NCBI GenBank assembly: GCA_965219305.1
Contig: OZ244725.1
Location: forward strand, 1,364,001-1,428,000
Length of the DNA stretch: 64,000 nt
Source: DATHTS01 sp965219305
Lineage (GTDB): Bacteria > Acidobacteriota > Blastocatellia > Pyrinomonadales > Pyrinomonadaceae
Reading direction: 5' to 3'
Part shown: positions 1 through 8,778 of the stretch, in pieces
Position numbering within the stretch: the first letter of the stretch is position 1
Layout of the letters: every line of letters starts with the position of its first letter
Made by a program: the position numbers and the translations under genes
The notes under the pieces: model-generated
What the model was told of the DNA's origin: nothing
Seen by the model: only the letters and a program-made list of their open reading frames with translations
The model's database searches: none

Positions 1-70
1 CCCCGCACGGACCATCACAATGCGCTTCGGCAGTTTCAAAATTTTCTACATTAATTAATTTTTCAAACAT
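1..70 (-). CDS. sodN: Nickel superoxide dismutase, N-terminal part (runs off the left edge)
   Basis: Only the first 23 codons are inside the window. They encode a short propeptide ending ETAEA, followed by HCDGPCG. This matches the nickel-hook N-terminus of Ni-SOD (H-C-x-x-P-C-G-x-Y), which is exposed by proteolytic removal of a propeptide; the His amine/imidazole and both Cys bind Ni and dismutate superoxide. The start is supported by AAGGAG about 12 nt upstream of the ATG at 70. The rest of the enzyme, and any SodX-type processing protease, would lie to the left. The next gene upstream on this strand is a [2Fe-2S] ferredoxin about 50 bp away, so co-transcription is possible. The identification rests on the hook motif alone but that motif is very characteristic. 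Confidence 0.8.
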   Translation of the reverse strand, partial: MFEKLINVENFETAEAHCDGPCG

Positions 71-119
71 AATTTTTCTTTACTCCTTAGTTCTATCAAG
101 TATTTTTCTGATTCAAACC

Positions 120-452
120 TTATTCGACAGGTCTTCCGCCCGCGTCAATTCCTTCGACGCTGGCTTGCCTGACAACTTTGACGTGCAGATCATCGTTAAC
201 ACGAACCTGACACGAAAGCCGTGTGTGATCGCCGAGATCGGTTTTCGTTGCAAGAATCGCTTTTTCGGGTTCGCCGATTTCGCCCGGATCGCCCGCTAAA
301 ATTTCGACGCGGCACGTCGTACAGCGTGCATTTCCGCCGCAGCGATGCAGAATGTCAATTCCGTTATCTTCAAGACATAAAACGAGTTTTCTGTCCGGTT
401 CAGCTTCAAAAGCAGTCTGACCATTTGCGGTTTCCGCAGTAATTTTGTGCAT
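120..452 (-). CDS. [2Fe-2S] plant-type ferredoxin
   Basis: A 110-residue soluble ferredoxin-fold electron carrier. The cluster ligands are visible as C38-x5-C44-x2-C47 and C81 (in CGGNARCTTC and SCQV), the classic [2Fe-2S] loop. The chain is acidic and has no signal peptide, so it is cytoplasmic. AGGAG lies upstream of the ATG at 452. It is followed after about 50 bp by the Ni-SOD gene on the same strand. Its redox partner cannot be told from the sequence. It could serve an oxygenase, a reductase or iron-sulfur assembly; the neighbourhood suggests an oxidative-stress context only by proximity. Confidence 0.88.
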   Translation of the reverse strand: MHKITAETANGQTAFEAEPDRKLVLCLEDNGIDILHRCGGNARCTTCRVEILAGDPGEIGEPEKAILATKTDLGDHTRLSCQVRVNDDLHVKVVRQASVEGIDAGGRPVE

Positions 453-682
453 TATTTACAAAGACTCCTGACTGTTAAAATAGTAAAACTTCAATACTTT
501 GACTTTAAAAAAACGATTTGAAAATAGCAAGTTGAGCAAATCTTCAAAATATGAAAAATGCAGCTTTAAGAAAGTGTAAAAAATTATTCACAAAGCGGGT
601 AAAAAGTGTATAATTCCGATTAAAAGATTTAGAACTAATCAAACTGAAAATTAATTTAATCGAATCGAGGAGATTTTAACAG

Positions 683-1405
683 ATGTTTCCAATCAGCGAC
701 GACAATTCAGACCGCGTAATTACGCCGTATGTCAATTACATTATTATCGGCATAAACGTCTTGGTTTTCGTGCTTTTTCAGCAGATCGGCTCAAACGAAC
801 ATTTTACATACGCTTTTTCACTCGTGCCGAAAGAAGTCACGACCGGCATTGATCTGACCGGATTGCAGGTTATAAATTCGGGCGGACAGACGGCGCAGAT
901 TCCGAATTACGCCGCGCCGTTCGGCATTTATTTTAATCTTTTGAGTTCGATGTTTATGCACGGAGGTTTCAGTCATATTTTTGGAAATATGCTGTTTTTG
1001 TGGATTTTCGGCGATAATATCGAAAACCTGATCGGACACGTCCGCTACGCCATTTTCTATCTCGTCTGCAGACTCGCCGCCGCGCTCGGACAAATTATTA
1101 TGGGACCCGATTCGATAATCCCGATGCTCGGCGCGTCCGGCGCGATTTCCGGCGTTCTCGGAGGTTATATGCTGATGTTCCCGACCAAAAAAGTCCGCGC
1201 ACTGATTTTCAGAATTATTACGACCGTTCCGGCTTATGTCGCGCTCGGTTTATGGATCGTTTATCAAATCGTTCTCGGATTTATGTCTCCGGCGGGCGAA
1301 GGCGGCGTGGCTTATGCGGCGCACATCGGCGGATTCGTTGCGGGCATGGCTTTAATAAAACTTTTTGCCATCGGAAAATCAAACGAACCTTTGCCGGAAA
1401 AATAA
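683..1405 (+). CDS. Rhomboid family intramembrane serine protease
   Basis: A 240-residue polytopic membrane protein. The catalytic dyad is visible: Ser152 in the GASG motif and His214 in the AHIGG motif of the last helix. The HGGFSHIFGNM segment (residues 93-103) is the usual TM2 signature, with the Asn that helps form the oxyanion hole. A non-conserved loop at residues 36-80 faces the periplasm. Rhomboids cleave transmembrane helices of other proteins; the substrate here is unknown. GAGGAG lies 11 nt upstream of the ATG. The stop codon abuts the stop of the convergent CYTH gene with no spacing. Confidence 0.9.
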   Translation: MFPISDDNSDRVITPYVNYIIIGINVLVFVLFQQIGSNEHFTYAFSLVPKEVTTGIDLTGLQVINSGGQTAQIPNYAAPFGIYFNLLSSMFMHGGFSHIFGNMLFLWIFGDNIENLIGHVRYAIFYLVCRLAAALGQIIMGPDSIIPMLGASGAISGVLGGYMLMFPTKKVRALIFRIITTVPAYVALGLWIVYQIVLGFMSPAGEGGVAYAAHIGGFVAGMALIKLFAIGKSNEPLPEK

Positions 1406-1921
1406 TTATTTACTTGAAACTTCCCTTTGCACATCGGCGAAATTTTTGTTGACGAGCGTTTCACCGTAAAAAAACGGTTTGTCTGTTACTTCGACGGCAA
1501 CGAAATTAGGAATTCTAAATTGCCGCAAGTCCTCTTCGCTGTCAAACAAAACTTTCGCTGTGTTCAATCCCCATAAATCGCCCAGATAAACGTCAATTTC
1601 AAAACGATGAAAATCGAAATCGTGAAAATAACGGTTTTTGCGGATTTCCCGATCTTCAAACTGCTCGAATTGTTTATGTTCGTTTTCATTTAAGTAAATC
1701 TCCGCCATTTTCCAATGTCCGGGATTTTCCGCCGGAAACCGCTGCTGTAAAATATACGTCCATTTTTTCGTCGCCGGTTCGCGCACCGTGCGGAGCCGAA
1801 TTCGCGTGTTTTCGATATAATTGTCAAACAATTGCAGATGACTGCTCGCCGGAGTCAGAGGTTCGGGTAAATTGTGGAGTAAAAATAAGCGGTGTAATTC
1901 GTTTCGGTATGTTTTGTCCAT
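1406..1921 (-). CDS. CYTH-like domain protein
   Basis: A 171-residue cytoplasmic protein. Alternating basic and acidic beta-strand motifs (TRIRLRTVR, MAEIYLNENE, FEIDVYLGDLWGL, FVAVEVTD) fit the CYTH/triphosphate tunnel fold, which binds triphosphate and metal inside a beta barrel. The N-terminal ExExK strand typical of the family is not obvious, so the substrate (inorganic triphosphate, ATP or other) cannot be inferred. It is a single gene with its stop abutting the rhomboid stop. The family assignment is by pattern only. Confidence 0.65.
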   Translation of the reverse strand: MDKTYRNELHRLFLLHNLPEPLTPASSHLQLFDNYIENTRIRLRTVREPATKKWTYILQQRFPAENPGHWKMAEIYLNENEHKQFEQFEDREIRKNRYFHDFDFHRFEIDVYLGDLWGLNTAKVLFDSEEDLRQFRIPNFVAVEVTDKPFFYGETLVNKNFADVQREVSSK

Positions 1922-1973
1922 TTCGCGTTTTTAATTTATACTTTTTTCTTATTTCAAAAGAATAATTTTTATT

Positions 1974-2498
1974 ATGCGTAATTTAATTTTATTATCAATT
2001 TTCATTTTATTGACTTTTGCCGGATGCACAAGCACGGAAACGCCGTCAAATGTCGTAAATACAACAAATCAAGTTGGAAATTTGAATACAAACACGACGA
2101 ATTCGACCGGAAATTCTAATCCGCTGAACACGACCGGCACACCGAAAGCCGAAACGATCAATCAGGCAGAAACTCTTATGCCCGTCGTTAAAGCATATTG
2201 CGACGCGATTCGCCAGAAAGACAATGACGGTTTGAAAAAAGTCTTGTCGGCGGAAACATTTAAAATGCTCGAACGCGATGCAAAGGACGAAGGAAAAAGT
2301 TCGGTGGCTGAATTTTTAAGCGGAATCGAAGATGTCGGCACACAACCGTGCGCCACGCGCAACGAACAAATCAACGGCAACACGGCAGTCGCCGAAATGA
2401 CCAGCGAAAGCTATCCGAACGGAATCAAGATAAAATTCATCAAGGAAAACGGTGATTGGAAGATGACCAACGAAAGTCCTGATGTGCCGACAAAATAG
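1974..2498 (+). CDS. Putative lipoprotein, Asn/Thr-rich linker plus DUF4878-like domain
   Basis: A 174-residue protein with a lipoprotein signal peptide (lipobox LTFAGC, Cys18). A low-complexity Asn/Thr/Ser linker spans residues 19-60, and a compact C-terminal domain follows (about 65-165). That domain (VKAYCDAIRQKD...LKKVLSAETFK...) resembles NTF2-like/DUF4878 folds often found in exported proteins of unknown function. It is probably anchored in the envelope. Its stop abuts the stop of the convergent SDR gene. No specific role can be stated. Confidence 0.7.
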   Translation: MRNLILLSIFILLTFAGCTSTETPSNVVNTTNQVGNLNTNTTNSTGNSNPLNTTGTPKAETINQAETLMPVVKAYCDAIRQKDNDGLKKVLSAETFKMLERDAKDEGKSSVAEFLSGIEDVGTQPCATRNEQINGNTAVAEMTSESYPNGIKIKFIKENGDWKMTNESPDVPTK

Positions 2499-3578
2499 TT
2501 ATTGTTTTTCTAATTTCGGATGTTTCTCGACAAATTCGACCAGACTTTTGACGTAAGTTCTAAAGTCTGGACATTCGATTTTGTGCGGCTTAATCAGATT
2601 TTCCAGAATTCCCGTGTCGTAAGTTTGCGAAAGAAAAAAATACGGCACGCCTTCGTGCGGAAGTCCGCTGATTATCGGCGTAACGGGAAGCATCAATGAT
2701 TTTTCGACCAATTTTGTCGGCGGCGTAATCAAAGAAGTTTTTCCGGTAAGCGTTCTGGAAATCTCATCGAAAAGTTCCTTCGTCGTCAAAGGATTCGGAT
2801 CGGCGACGGCAATTGTTTTGCCGACCGCACTTTTATCTTTTGACAAAACCGCGATTGTTTCGACGACAAAATCAACCGGAACGAGATTCAATCTAACTTC
2901 TTCATTCCCGACATTTACCAAACGAAAAACCGACGGCGATTTTAGTAAATACAAAATCAAAGAGTAAATTCCGTCATATTTCGCGGTTTCCCCGGTTTTT
3001 GAATCGCCGACGACAACCGACGGACGAAAAATCGTCAGCGGAGTTTCTTTTTTTAATTTCTCGACTTCTATTTCCGCCAGATATTTCGTTTCCTCGTAAT
3101 AATTGCGAAATCCTGTATCGTGTTCGAGTTCGTTTTCGTAAATTTCGCCGGTTCGCTTTCCCGCAACGTAACAGGTTGAAATATAATTGTAGCGATTTAA
3201 ATTCGGCAGATTTTTTACAAAATAATTGATATTTTTCGTGCCTTCGACGTTTACCGAAAACGCCAAATCTTTTTTTACGCCGAGATCATAAACTGCCGCG
3301 AGATGAAAAACATCCGTGGTTTCGGTTTCAATTTCCTGTAAAGTTTCCGGCTTAATTCCGAGATTTTCTTTTGTAATATCTCCTTCGACAATGACAAAAT
3401 TTTCAACCGGAATACGTTTTTCCGCAGCGATTTTCGTTATGTTTTTATTGGCTTTTTCGGCAAACTGATTCTGAACGATCAGAAAAAATTTCGTTTCCGC
3501 GTCTGCTAATTTTACAACCAGTTTTTCGGCTATAAAACCCGGAAATCCGGTGAGAAATATTACTTTGTTAAAAATCAT
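2499..3578 (-). CDS. NAD(P)-dependent SDR oxidoreductase, extended (male-sterility/NAD-binding_4-like)
   Basis: A 359-residue Rossmann enzyme. The dinucleotide-binding loop TGFPGFIA is at residues 10-17, a catalytic Ser is in the STCYVAGK strand, and the YxxxK pair is seen as YYEETK. The TGFPGFI variant and the later NLVPVDFVVE segment are typical of extended SDRs that reduce acyl thioesters or act as epimerases (NAD_binding_4, also in fatty acyl-CoA reductases and thioester reductases). It is cytoplasmic. The substrate is unknown, and there is no carrier-protein domain or biosynthetic cluster beside it. Confidence 0.8.
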   Translation of the reverse strand: MIFNKVIFLTGFPGFIAEKLVVKLADAETKFFLIVQNQFAEKANKNITKIAAEKRIPVENFVIVEGDITKENLGIKPETLQEIETETTDVFHLAAVYDLGVKKDLAFSVNVEGTKNINYFVKNLPNLNRYNYISTCYVAGKRTGEIYENELEHDTGFRNYYEETKYLAEIEVEKLKKETPLTIFRPSVVVGDSKTGETAKYDGIYSLILYLLKSPSVFRLVNVGNEEVRLNLVPVDFVVETIAVLSKDKSAVGKTIAVADPNPLTTKELFDEISRTLTGKTSLITPPTKLVEKSLMLPVTPIISGLPHEGVPYFFLSQTYDTGILENLIKPHKIECPDFRTYVKSLVEFVEKHPKLEKQ

Positions 3579-3754
3579 AAATTCGATCTTACTATAAATA
3601 ATTCTTTTGACAATTTACCGAAATAAGTTGTTTTGAAGCAAGCTAAGCGGCGGTTTTCTGAAATACAATCTGCGTTAAATCTTTTATATTATGCAAATTG
3701 CCGTGCTAAACTTGGTGAGAAGCTAAAATTTGCCGGGAAATTTTTAATAAATAA

Positions 3755-4003
3755 ATGGAAAATGAAGAAACGGAAAACCCGAACAAACTGAATAACGTTC
3801 AAGAAATTACCGCCCCGATTATCGAAGACAGATTAAGCGAATTGGACACGCCCGTCTGGTCGGTTATCAGTTTTGAAAAGCGCGTCGGGAAAAATTTAAC
3901 ATATTCCGATGCCCGCGATTTGCTCGATAAACTCGTCGTTGAAAAGGTTTCCGGCTTGTGCATTATTACGGACGAAGCGGCTGAAAAAATTCCCGGTGAA
4001 TAA
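3755..4003 (+). CDS. Small protein of unknown function
   Basis: An 82-residue acidic protein I do not recognise. It has no signal peptide or membrane segment. The central part (WSVISFEKRVGKNLTYSDA) looks folded, and the N-terminus is a disordered Glu/Asn stretch. It lies 62 bp upstream of ispD on the same strand and could share its transcript. Codon use resembles the neighbours, which supports a real gene. No function is proposed. Confidence 0.6.
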   Translation: MENEETENPNKLNNVQEITAPIIEDRLSELDTPVWSVISFEKRVGKNLTYSDARDLLDKLVVEKVSGLCIITDEAAEKIPGE

Positions 4004-4065
4004 TTTTATTTTTAGCAGAGTATTTACCGCGAAACTTTTGATTTTTATAGAATAAACGGCAGAAT

Positions 4066-4743
4066 ATGAACATCGCCATCATCGTCGCCGCCGGAAGCGG
4101 AAAACGCTTTGGAAGCGAAACGCCGAAACAATTTCTCGAAATTGCCGGAAAACCTTTACTATTTTACACGCTCGAAAAATTTGAAAACTGTGCTGAGATT
4201 GACGAATACATCGTCGTTTTGCCTTCCGAAGAATTTATAGATTATTTCCACAAAATCAGCAAAAATGAAAAAAGTTCAAAGCTGAAAAAAGTTATTTCCG
4301 GCGGAAAGACCCGCGCCGAATCGGTCTGGAAAGGTTTACTGGAAATTAACGCCGAAAATTGCCGCGTTGTCGCAGTTCACGACGGCGTAAGACCTTTTGT
4401 TACTAGCGAAGAAATCACGAAAACCGTCAATAAAGCCAACGAAGACGGCGCGGCGTGTCTGGTCGCGTCGGTTACGGACACGATAAAGCGCGTCGAAAAC
4501 GGAAAAATCATCGAAACGATTGATCGAAGCGTTTTAAGACGCGCGTTGACACCGCAGACTTTTCGTTTTGAAATTATCAAACACGCATTTGAAAATGCCG
4601 ATTTAAGCGAAACGACGACGGACGAATGTTTTCTCGTCGAAAGTGCGGGTTATCAAATTTCATACGTCGAAGGCAGTCCGCGAAATATAAAAATTACACA
4701 TTCCGAAGATTTGGCGTTGGCGCAATTTCTCTTAAATAATTAA
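4066..4743 (+). CDS. ispD: 2-C-methyl-D-erythritol 4-phosphate cytidylyltransferase
   Basis: A 225-residue nucleotidyltransferase that joins CTP and MEP to give CDP-ME in the MEP isoprenoid pathway. The CTP-binding loop AAGSGKRFG lies at residues 8-16 and is followed by PKQF, the conserved Lys region. The VHDGVRPFV motif and the TDTIKRV segment are also diagnostic. The length matches the family. ispF is not adjacent, unlike in many genomes. It is followed after 44 bp by a sugar kinase with a GTG start. Confidence 0.95.
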   Translation: MNIAIIVAAGSGKRFGSETPKQFLEIAGKPLLFYTLEKFENCAEIDEYIVVLPSEEFIDYFHKISKNEKSSKLKKVISGGKTRAESVWKGLLEINAENCRVVAVHDGVRPFVTSEEITKTVNKANEDGAACLVASVTDTIKRVENGKIIETIDRSVLRRALTPQTFRFEIIKHAFENADLSETTTDECFLVESAGYQISYVEGSPRNIKITHSEDLALAQFLLNN

Positions 4744-4787
4744 CTTTTCGTCTTCGCACCGACGACGCTTTGAGATAAAATCAAAAC

Positions 4788-6260
4788 GTGGAAAAAACTC
4801 ATATTTTAGCTTTAGACATCGGAACTTCAAGCGTGCGTTCGGCAATTTATGACGGCGCGGCGGAAGTTTTGCCCGACACGATGGTGAAAAACGAGCGCGT
4901 CGTTAAAATTACCGGCGACGGCGGCGCGGAAATTGATGCAACCGAAGCATTTACACAAGTTGTAAAAGCAATTGACGATGTTTTTTCAAAATGTCCGGCG
5001 GAAGTTTCCGACACGAAATACGTCGCGGCTTCGTGTTTCTGGCATTCTCTGATCGGAATTGACGAAAACGGCGAACCGACGACTCCGGTTTTTACTTGGG
5101 CGGAAACCCGTCCGGCGGATTTTGTGCAGAAACTGCGCGATGATCTCGATGAAAAGAAAATTCACAATCGAACCGGATGTCGTTTTCATTCGAGTTACTG
5201 GACGGCGAAACTTCTATGGCTGCGAGTTGAAGAAAAGGAAATTTTTGATAAAACCGTAAAATGGCTGTCGTTTTCAGATTACGTCGCCTTGAAAATTTTC
5301 GGGACGGCGGCAACGAGTATTTCGATGGCTTCGGGAACGGGAATTTTTGATATTCGCAAAAATGATTGGGATGACGAATTAGTAGAATATTTGAAAATCA
5401 AGCGCGAAAACTTACCGGAAATCGTCGAGCGAGATTCGCAGAATTTTTTGCTGAACGAAGAATATAAAAAGCGTTGGGAAAAACTGAAAAACGCCAAATG
5501 GTTTCTCGCCATCGGCGACGGCGCGGCAAACAATATCGGCGCAAATTGTCTAAAAAAAGAAAAAGCCGCGTTGATGATCGGAACTTCCGGCGCGATGCGC
5601 GTCGCCTTTGAAGGTGAAGTTCCCGAACAGATTCCGTTCGGTCTTTGGTGTTACCGAATTGACCGCAAAAAAATCATTATCGGCGGCGCATTAAGCGACG
5701 GCGGCGGTCTTTATTACTGGCTCAAGAAAAATTTTCGTCTGAAGAAGAATGACGATAAAACTGAAGCAAAAATTGAAAAAAGAAATGCCGACGGACACGG
5801 AATTACATTTCTGCCGTTTCTTGCCGGTGAAAGAAGCACAGGTTACCACGAAGACGCGAGCGGTTCGATTATCGGATTAAGGCAATCACACGACAAAATT
5901 GACATCGTTCAAGCCGCACTCGAATCTGTGGCATATCGTTTTGCTGCAATTTTCGACCAGTTAAATAAAGTTACGGAAATAAAAGAAATCATCGCTTCCG
6001 GCGGTGCATTGCGCGAATCGCCCGTCTGGACGCAGATCATCGCCGACGTTTTCGGACAGAATATGAATCTGCCCGACACCCGCGAAGCATCTTCACGCGG
6101 CGCGGTTTTATTAGCTCTCGAAACTTCCGGCGAATCAAGCGGCATCGAAGAATTAGCAAATCCAAAAGGTCAGGGATTCATTTTCAACAAAGAAAATCAC
6201 GCAATTTACAAAAAAGCGCGTAAAAGGCACGAGAGTTTTTACAAATTACTTTTGCCGTAA
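4788..6260 (+). CDS. FGGY-family carbohydrate kinase, gluconokinase-like
   Basis: A 490-residue ASKHA-fold kinase. The N-terminal phosphate-1 motif LALDIGTSSVRSA and the C-terminal SGGAL...ASSRGAVLLA adenosine/phosphate-2 region frame the usual two lobes. The overall pattern (MIGTSGAMRV, FLAGERSTGYH) is closest to FGGY gluconate kinases, which make 6-phosphogluconate, but other sugars or polyols are possible. The start is GTG at 4788. No sugar transporter or dehydrogenase is adjacent. Downstream is a large palindromic repeat and the convergent dcd gene. Confidence 0.82.
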   Translation: MEKTHILALDIGTSSVRSAIYDGAAEVLPDTMVKNERVVKITGDGGAEIDATEAFTQVVKAIDDVFSKCPAEVSDTKYVAASCFWHSLIGIDENGEPTTPVFTWAETRPADFVQKLRDDLDEKKIHNRTGCRFHSSYWTAKLLWLRVEEKEIFDKTVKWLSFSDYVALKIFGTAATSISMASGTGIFDIRKNDWDDELVEYLKIKRENLPEIVERDSQNFLLNEEYKKRWEKLKNAKWFLAIGDGAANNIGANCLKKEKAALMIGTSGAMRVAFEGEVPEQIPFGLWCYRIDRKKIIIGGALSDGGGLYYWLKKNFRLKKNDDKTEAKIEKRNADGHGITFLPFLAGERSTGYHEDASGSIIGLRQSHDKIDIVQAALESVAYRFAAIFDQLNKVTEIKEIIASGGALRESPVWTQIIADVFGQNMNLPDTREASSRGAVLLALETSGESSGIEELANPKGQGFIFNKENHAIYKKARKRHESFYKLLLP

Positions 6261-6277
6261 TTAATTTCAGTTTGTTT

Positions 6278-6438
6278 TAACGTCGGTTCGGCATATTTTT
6301 TTTTGCCCACGAAATAAACAAAAGAAATAAAATTTAAGACAAAAGCTGTTTAATCTTTCTTTTGTTTCGTATTTTTTTTTATTTCGTGAGCAAAGTTCTC
6401 TTTCCAAGATTCAATTTTCTTATGCCGAACTCGCGTTA
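6278..6438. repeat. Large nested palindromic intergenic repeat (copy 1)
   Basis: The outer arms at 6278-6294 and 6422-6438 pair at 14 of 17 positions (TAACG-nnn-GTTCGGCAT). An inner pair, TGCCCACGAAAT at 6304-6315 and ATTTCGTGAGCA at 6381-6392, encloses an A/T-rich centre. It sits between the stop codons of convergent genes. It belongs to a family of seven such elements in this window; only this copy and the one at 10528 carry the outer arms. Confidence 0.8.
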
Positions 6439-6450
6439 TTTTAGATAAAA

Positions 6451-7041
6451 TTAAACTTTTGCGTAAGTTAATCCCGTCTGATTTTGATATTTTCCGCCTC
6501 TGTCCGAATATGAAACGGCGCAGTCCTCGTCTGATTCAAAAAACAAAATTTGTCCGATTCCTTCGTTAACGTAAACTCTGAGCGGCAGATTTGCCAGATT
6601 TGCTATCTCGACGACGAGACGACCTTCCCAACCGGCTTCGAGCGGCGTTGCGTTGACGAGCAGACCGGCGCGTGCATAAGTTGATTTGCCGATTGCCAAA
6701 CCCGTAACTTTGCGCGGCATTTTAAATTTTTCGACCGTTACGCCAAGACCGTAATGATGCGGCGGCAGCAAATAATATTTCGCACCGTCATCGGCAGTTC
6801 GCAGTTCGGGTTCGATCAGGGAGCTTTCGTCAAAATGTTTCGGGTCAATTTCATAACCGTGAATCGGCGAAAAAACGCGGAAACCATCGTCTGCCAGACG
6901 CATATCGTAACCGTAACTCGACGCGCCCGCGCTGATGATTTTATTTCCGTCTTTTTCACGAAGAAGTTCCGGCAAAAATGGCACGATCATATCCTGCTCA
7001 GCCGCCATACGACTTATCCAAAGGTCTGATTTAATAGTCAT
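6451..7041 (-). CDS. dcd: dCTP deaminase
   Basis: A 196-residue dUTPase/Dcd-fold enzyme that deaminates dCTP to dUTP for thymidylate synthesis. Visible motifs are the substrate loop GKSTYARAGL (usually RSSLARLG), TPLEAGWEGRL with the catalytic Glu, the core strand GIGQILFF, and the C-terminal YQNQTGLT region that closes over the nucleotide. The length is close to the E. coli trimeric enzyme. The KSTYARAGL variant differs from RSSLARLG, so a bifunctional dCTP deaminase/dUTPase cannot be excluded. Confidence 0.9.
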   Translation of the reverse strand: MTIKSDLWISRMAAEQDMIVPFLPELLREKDGNKIISAGASSYGYDMRLADDGFRVFSPIHGYEIDPKHFDESSLIEPELRTADDGAKYYLLPPHHYGLGVTVEKFKMPRKVTGLAIGKSTYARAGLLVNATPLEAGWEGRLVVEIANLANLPLRVYVNEGIGQILFFESDEDCAVSYSDRGGKYQNQTGLTYAKV

Positions 7042-7056
7042 AATCTAATAAAAAAA

Positions 7057-7086
7057 GGAAAGTGATAAATTAAATTATCACTTTCC
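7057..7086 (-). terminator. Intrinsic terminator of the ECF sigma/DUF4097 operon
   Basis: A 12-bp stem (GGAAAGTGATAA at 7057-7068 with TTATCACTTTCC at 7075-7086) is followed on the minus strand by a T-run (7050-7056). It lies between the stop of the last DUF4097 gene and the start of dcd, ending the upstream transcript. Confidence 0.85.
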
Positions 7087-7130
7087 CGGCGCATTTGGCA
7101 AAAGATGAAGTTTTCAAATAAACGGAAAGT

Positions 7131-7967
7131 TTACGGTGCGATTTCCGCAATTGTTAAAGTTCCGTCGTTAACGGTTAAGTTAAGAGTCGCGCCGCCGCCG
7201 CCGGATTTTGCCTGAATATTATTGTCTGTAAATTTTGTTCTGTCCTGCGGTTTTAAAAACTCGCATTTGTTTTCTACTTTTCCGTTTCGCAAGACTTTTG
7301 CATTTAAAAATCCGTTAAAACTCGGCGAAATCTGTAAATCAATCGTGCCGTTCGTCATTTGAAAATCGGCTCTGTTTCCGCGCCAATTCGGTGTTGCGAC
7401 GATTATTTTAGCTGTTCCGCTTCCAAAGTTGGCGGCAATCGCGCCGCCCGTTAAAATCATTTCGGCATTTGTTTGTAAAAAATTTATCTGCATTGCGCCT
7501 TCTATATTTTTCACGCTGAAATCACCTTTGCCGCCGTCAATTTTCAAATCCGAATAAACCGGAACTTTAATGAGATAATCAATTTTGAAAAAAGTTCCGA
7601 TCAGGCGTTTCGGGAAATTTTTCACATTTTTTTTTACGTAACGCTTATCGTGTGCGCCGACGCTGGTAATGGTTATATTTCCGAAACTATTCTCGACGGC
7701 AAAACCGTTGACTTGTGCAAGCAACGCTAAATCTTCTTCCGTCGCCGCCACGGTTTCAATTTCTGCGGTAATTTCCACTTCATTTTTCTGCCAGCCTTCA
7801 AACCGAATGGAACCGTTTGGCGCACCGATAATATCAATCGTGCCGCCGACTCCGAATTCGAGATTTTCCGTTTTATATGTTGTGCGTTTAAGCGAAGTTT
7901 GGGAAAAGACGGCGGCGTTCAGACCGAATAAAAATAGTCCGAATATTAAAAAGTTAATTATTTTCAT
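7131..7967 (-). CDS. Exported DUF4097-like beta-repeat protein
   Basis: A 278-residue protein with a signal peptide (residues 1-22, cleavage near AVFSQ). The body is a run of short beta strands (GTIDIIGAPNGSIRFEGWQ, DLKIDGGKGDFSVKNIEG) typical of DUF4097 right-handed beta folds. This family is found in many envelope proteins and its biochemical role is unknown. It is the last gene of an operon after an ECF sigma factor, its anti-sigma factor and a paralogue, 25 bp behind that paralogue. That placement suggests an envelope protein made under, or sensed by, this sigma circuit. Confidence 0.75.
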   Translation of the reverse strand: MKIINFLIFGLFLFGLNAAVFSQTSLKRTTYKTENLEFGVGGTIDIIGAPNGSIRFEGWQKNEVEITAEIETVAATEEDLALLAQVNGFAVENSFGNITITSVGAHDKRYVKKNVKNFPKRLIGTFFKIDYLIKVPVYSDLKIDGGKGDFSVKNIEGAMQINFLQTNAEMILTGGAIAANFGSGTAKIIVATPNWRGNRADFQMTNGTIDLQISPSFNGFLNAKVLRNGKVENKCEFLKPQDRTKFTDNNIQAKSGGGGATLNLTVNDGTLTIAEIAP

Positions 7968-7992
7968 TATAATTACGGAGAGAAAATTCGGT

Positions 7993-8775
7993 CTAGCGAC
8001 GTATAAAAGAAATTGTTCCGCGCTGATTTGTAACAGTCAAACTCGCGCTTCCGTCGCCGACTTTGCCGACAACGCGCCGACCGTTGGAGACGAAACTCAG
8101 ATCGCCGCCCGACCACGAACCGAGCGAAATACTGCGCGTCGAAGGTGCGGTGGCGACGAGGCGAAACGAAGAATTAAACGGAATTCGCAAGTTTATATTC
8201 CCGTTCATCGAAGTAAAACGATAAGTACCTTCATTATTGATCGCGCCGTCATAAAAAATATCGCCCATTAGATTTTCCGCCGAAACCAAGCTCGCGCCGA
8301 TATTGGTCAGCGTGATGTCGCCTTCGGTAGAAATATGTGCGCGGACGAGACCGCCCTGAACATTGTTGACGCTCAAATTTCCGATGCGCGTTTCGATGTC
8401 AACCGACGATTGATACGGAACTTTGATGTCGAAATTGACGTTGCCGACTTCACCTTTGCCTTGATTGTCTTTGATAACATTTAAAACTATCGTGCCGCTG
8501 AGATTTTGCGGAACAATATTGGCGATCGGATTTTCAAGATAGGCGGAAATTTGAACCTCGTCTCTGTTCCAGCCTTCGACCGTAATTGTTCCGGTGCGAT
8601 TGACCAGTTGCAGACGAATGTTTTTACTCGCAGGATATGTTTTTGAAAAACGCTTTTGCGCCGACACTTCGCCGCCGAGCGTGGCAATGAAAAAAACTAC
8701 GCCCAAAAGGAGCAGAATCGTAATTTTTGCCGTGCGCGTCGAGTAAAATAATTTTTTGTTAAATACCCAACTCAT
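7993..8775 (-). CDS. Exported DUF4097-family protein
   Basis: A 260-residue protein with a basic N-terminus and one hydrophobic signal segment (about 17-38, ending VSAQ). After it come regular short beta strands with the repeating pattern GTITVEGWNRDEVQI, GNLSVNNVQGGL, GDITLTNIGA, which is the DUF4097 signature. It starts 3 bp after the anti-sigma stop, so the two are almost certainly co-translated. It shares the RxGTIxxxGWxxxEV opening with its downstream paralogue, which suggests duplication within the operon. Confidence 0.8.
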   Translation of the reverse strand: MSWVFNKKLFYSTRTAKITILLLLGVVFFIATLGGEVSAQKRFSKTYPASKNIRLQLVNRTGTITVEGWNRDEVQISAYLENPIANIVPQNLSGTIVLNVIKDNQGKGEVGNVNFDIKVPYQSSVDIETRIGNLSVNNVQGGLVRAHISTEGDITLTNIGASLVSAENLMGDIFYDGAINNEGTYRFTSMNGNINLRIPFNSSFRLVATAPSTRSISLGSWSGGDLSFVSNGRRVVGKVGDGSASLTVTNQRGTISFIRR

Positions 8776-8778
8776 TTT

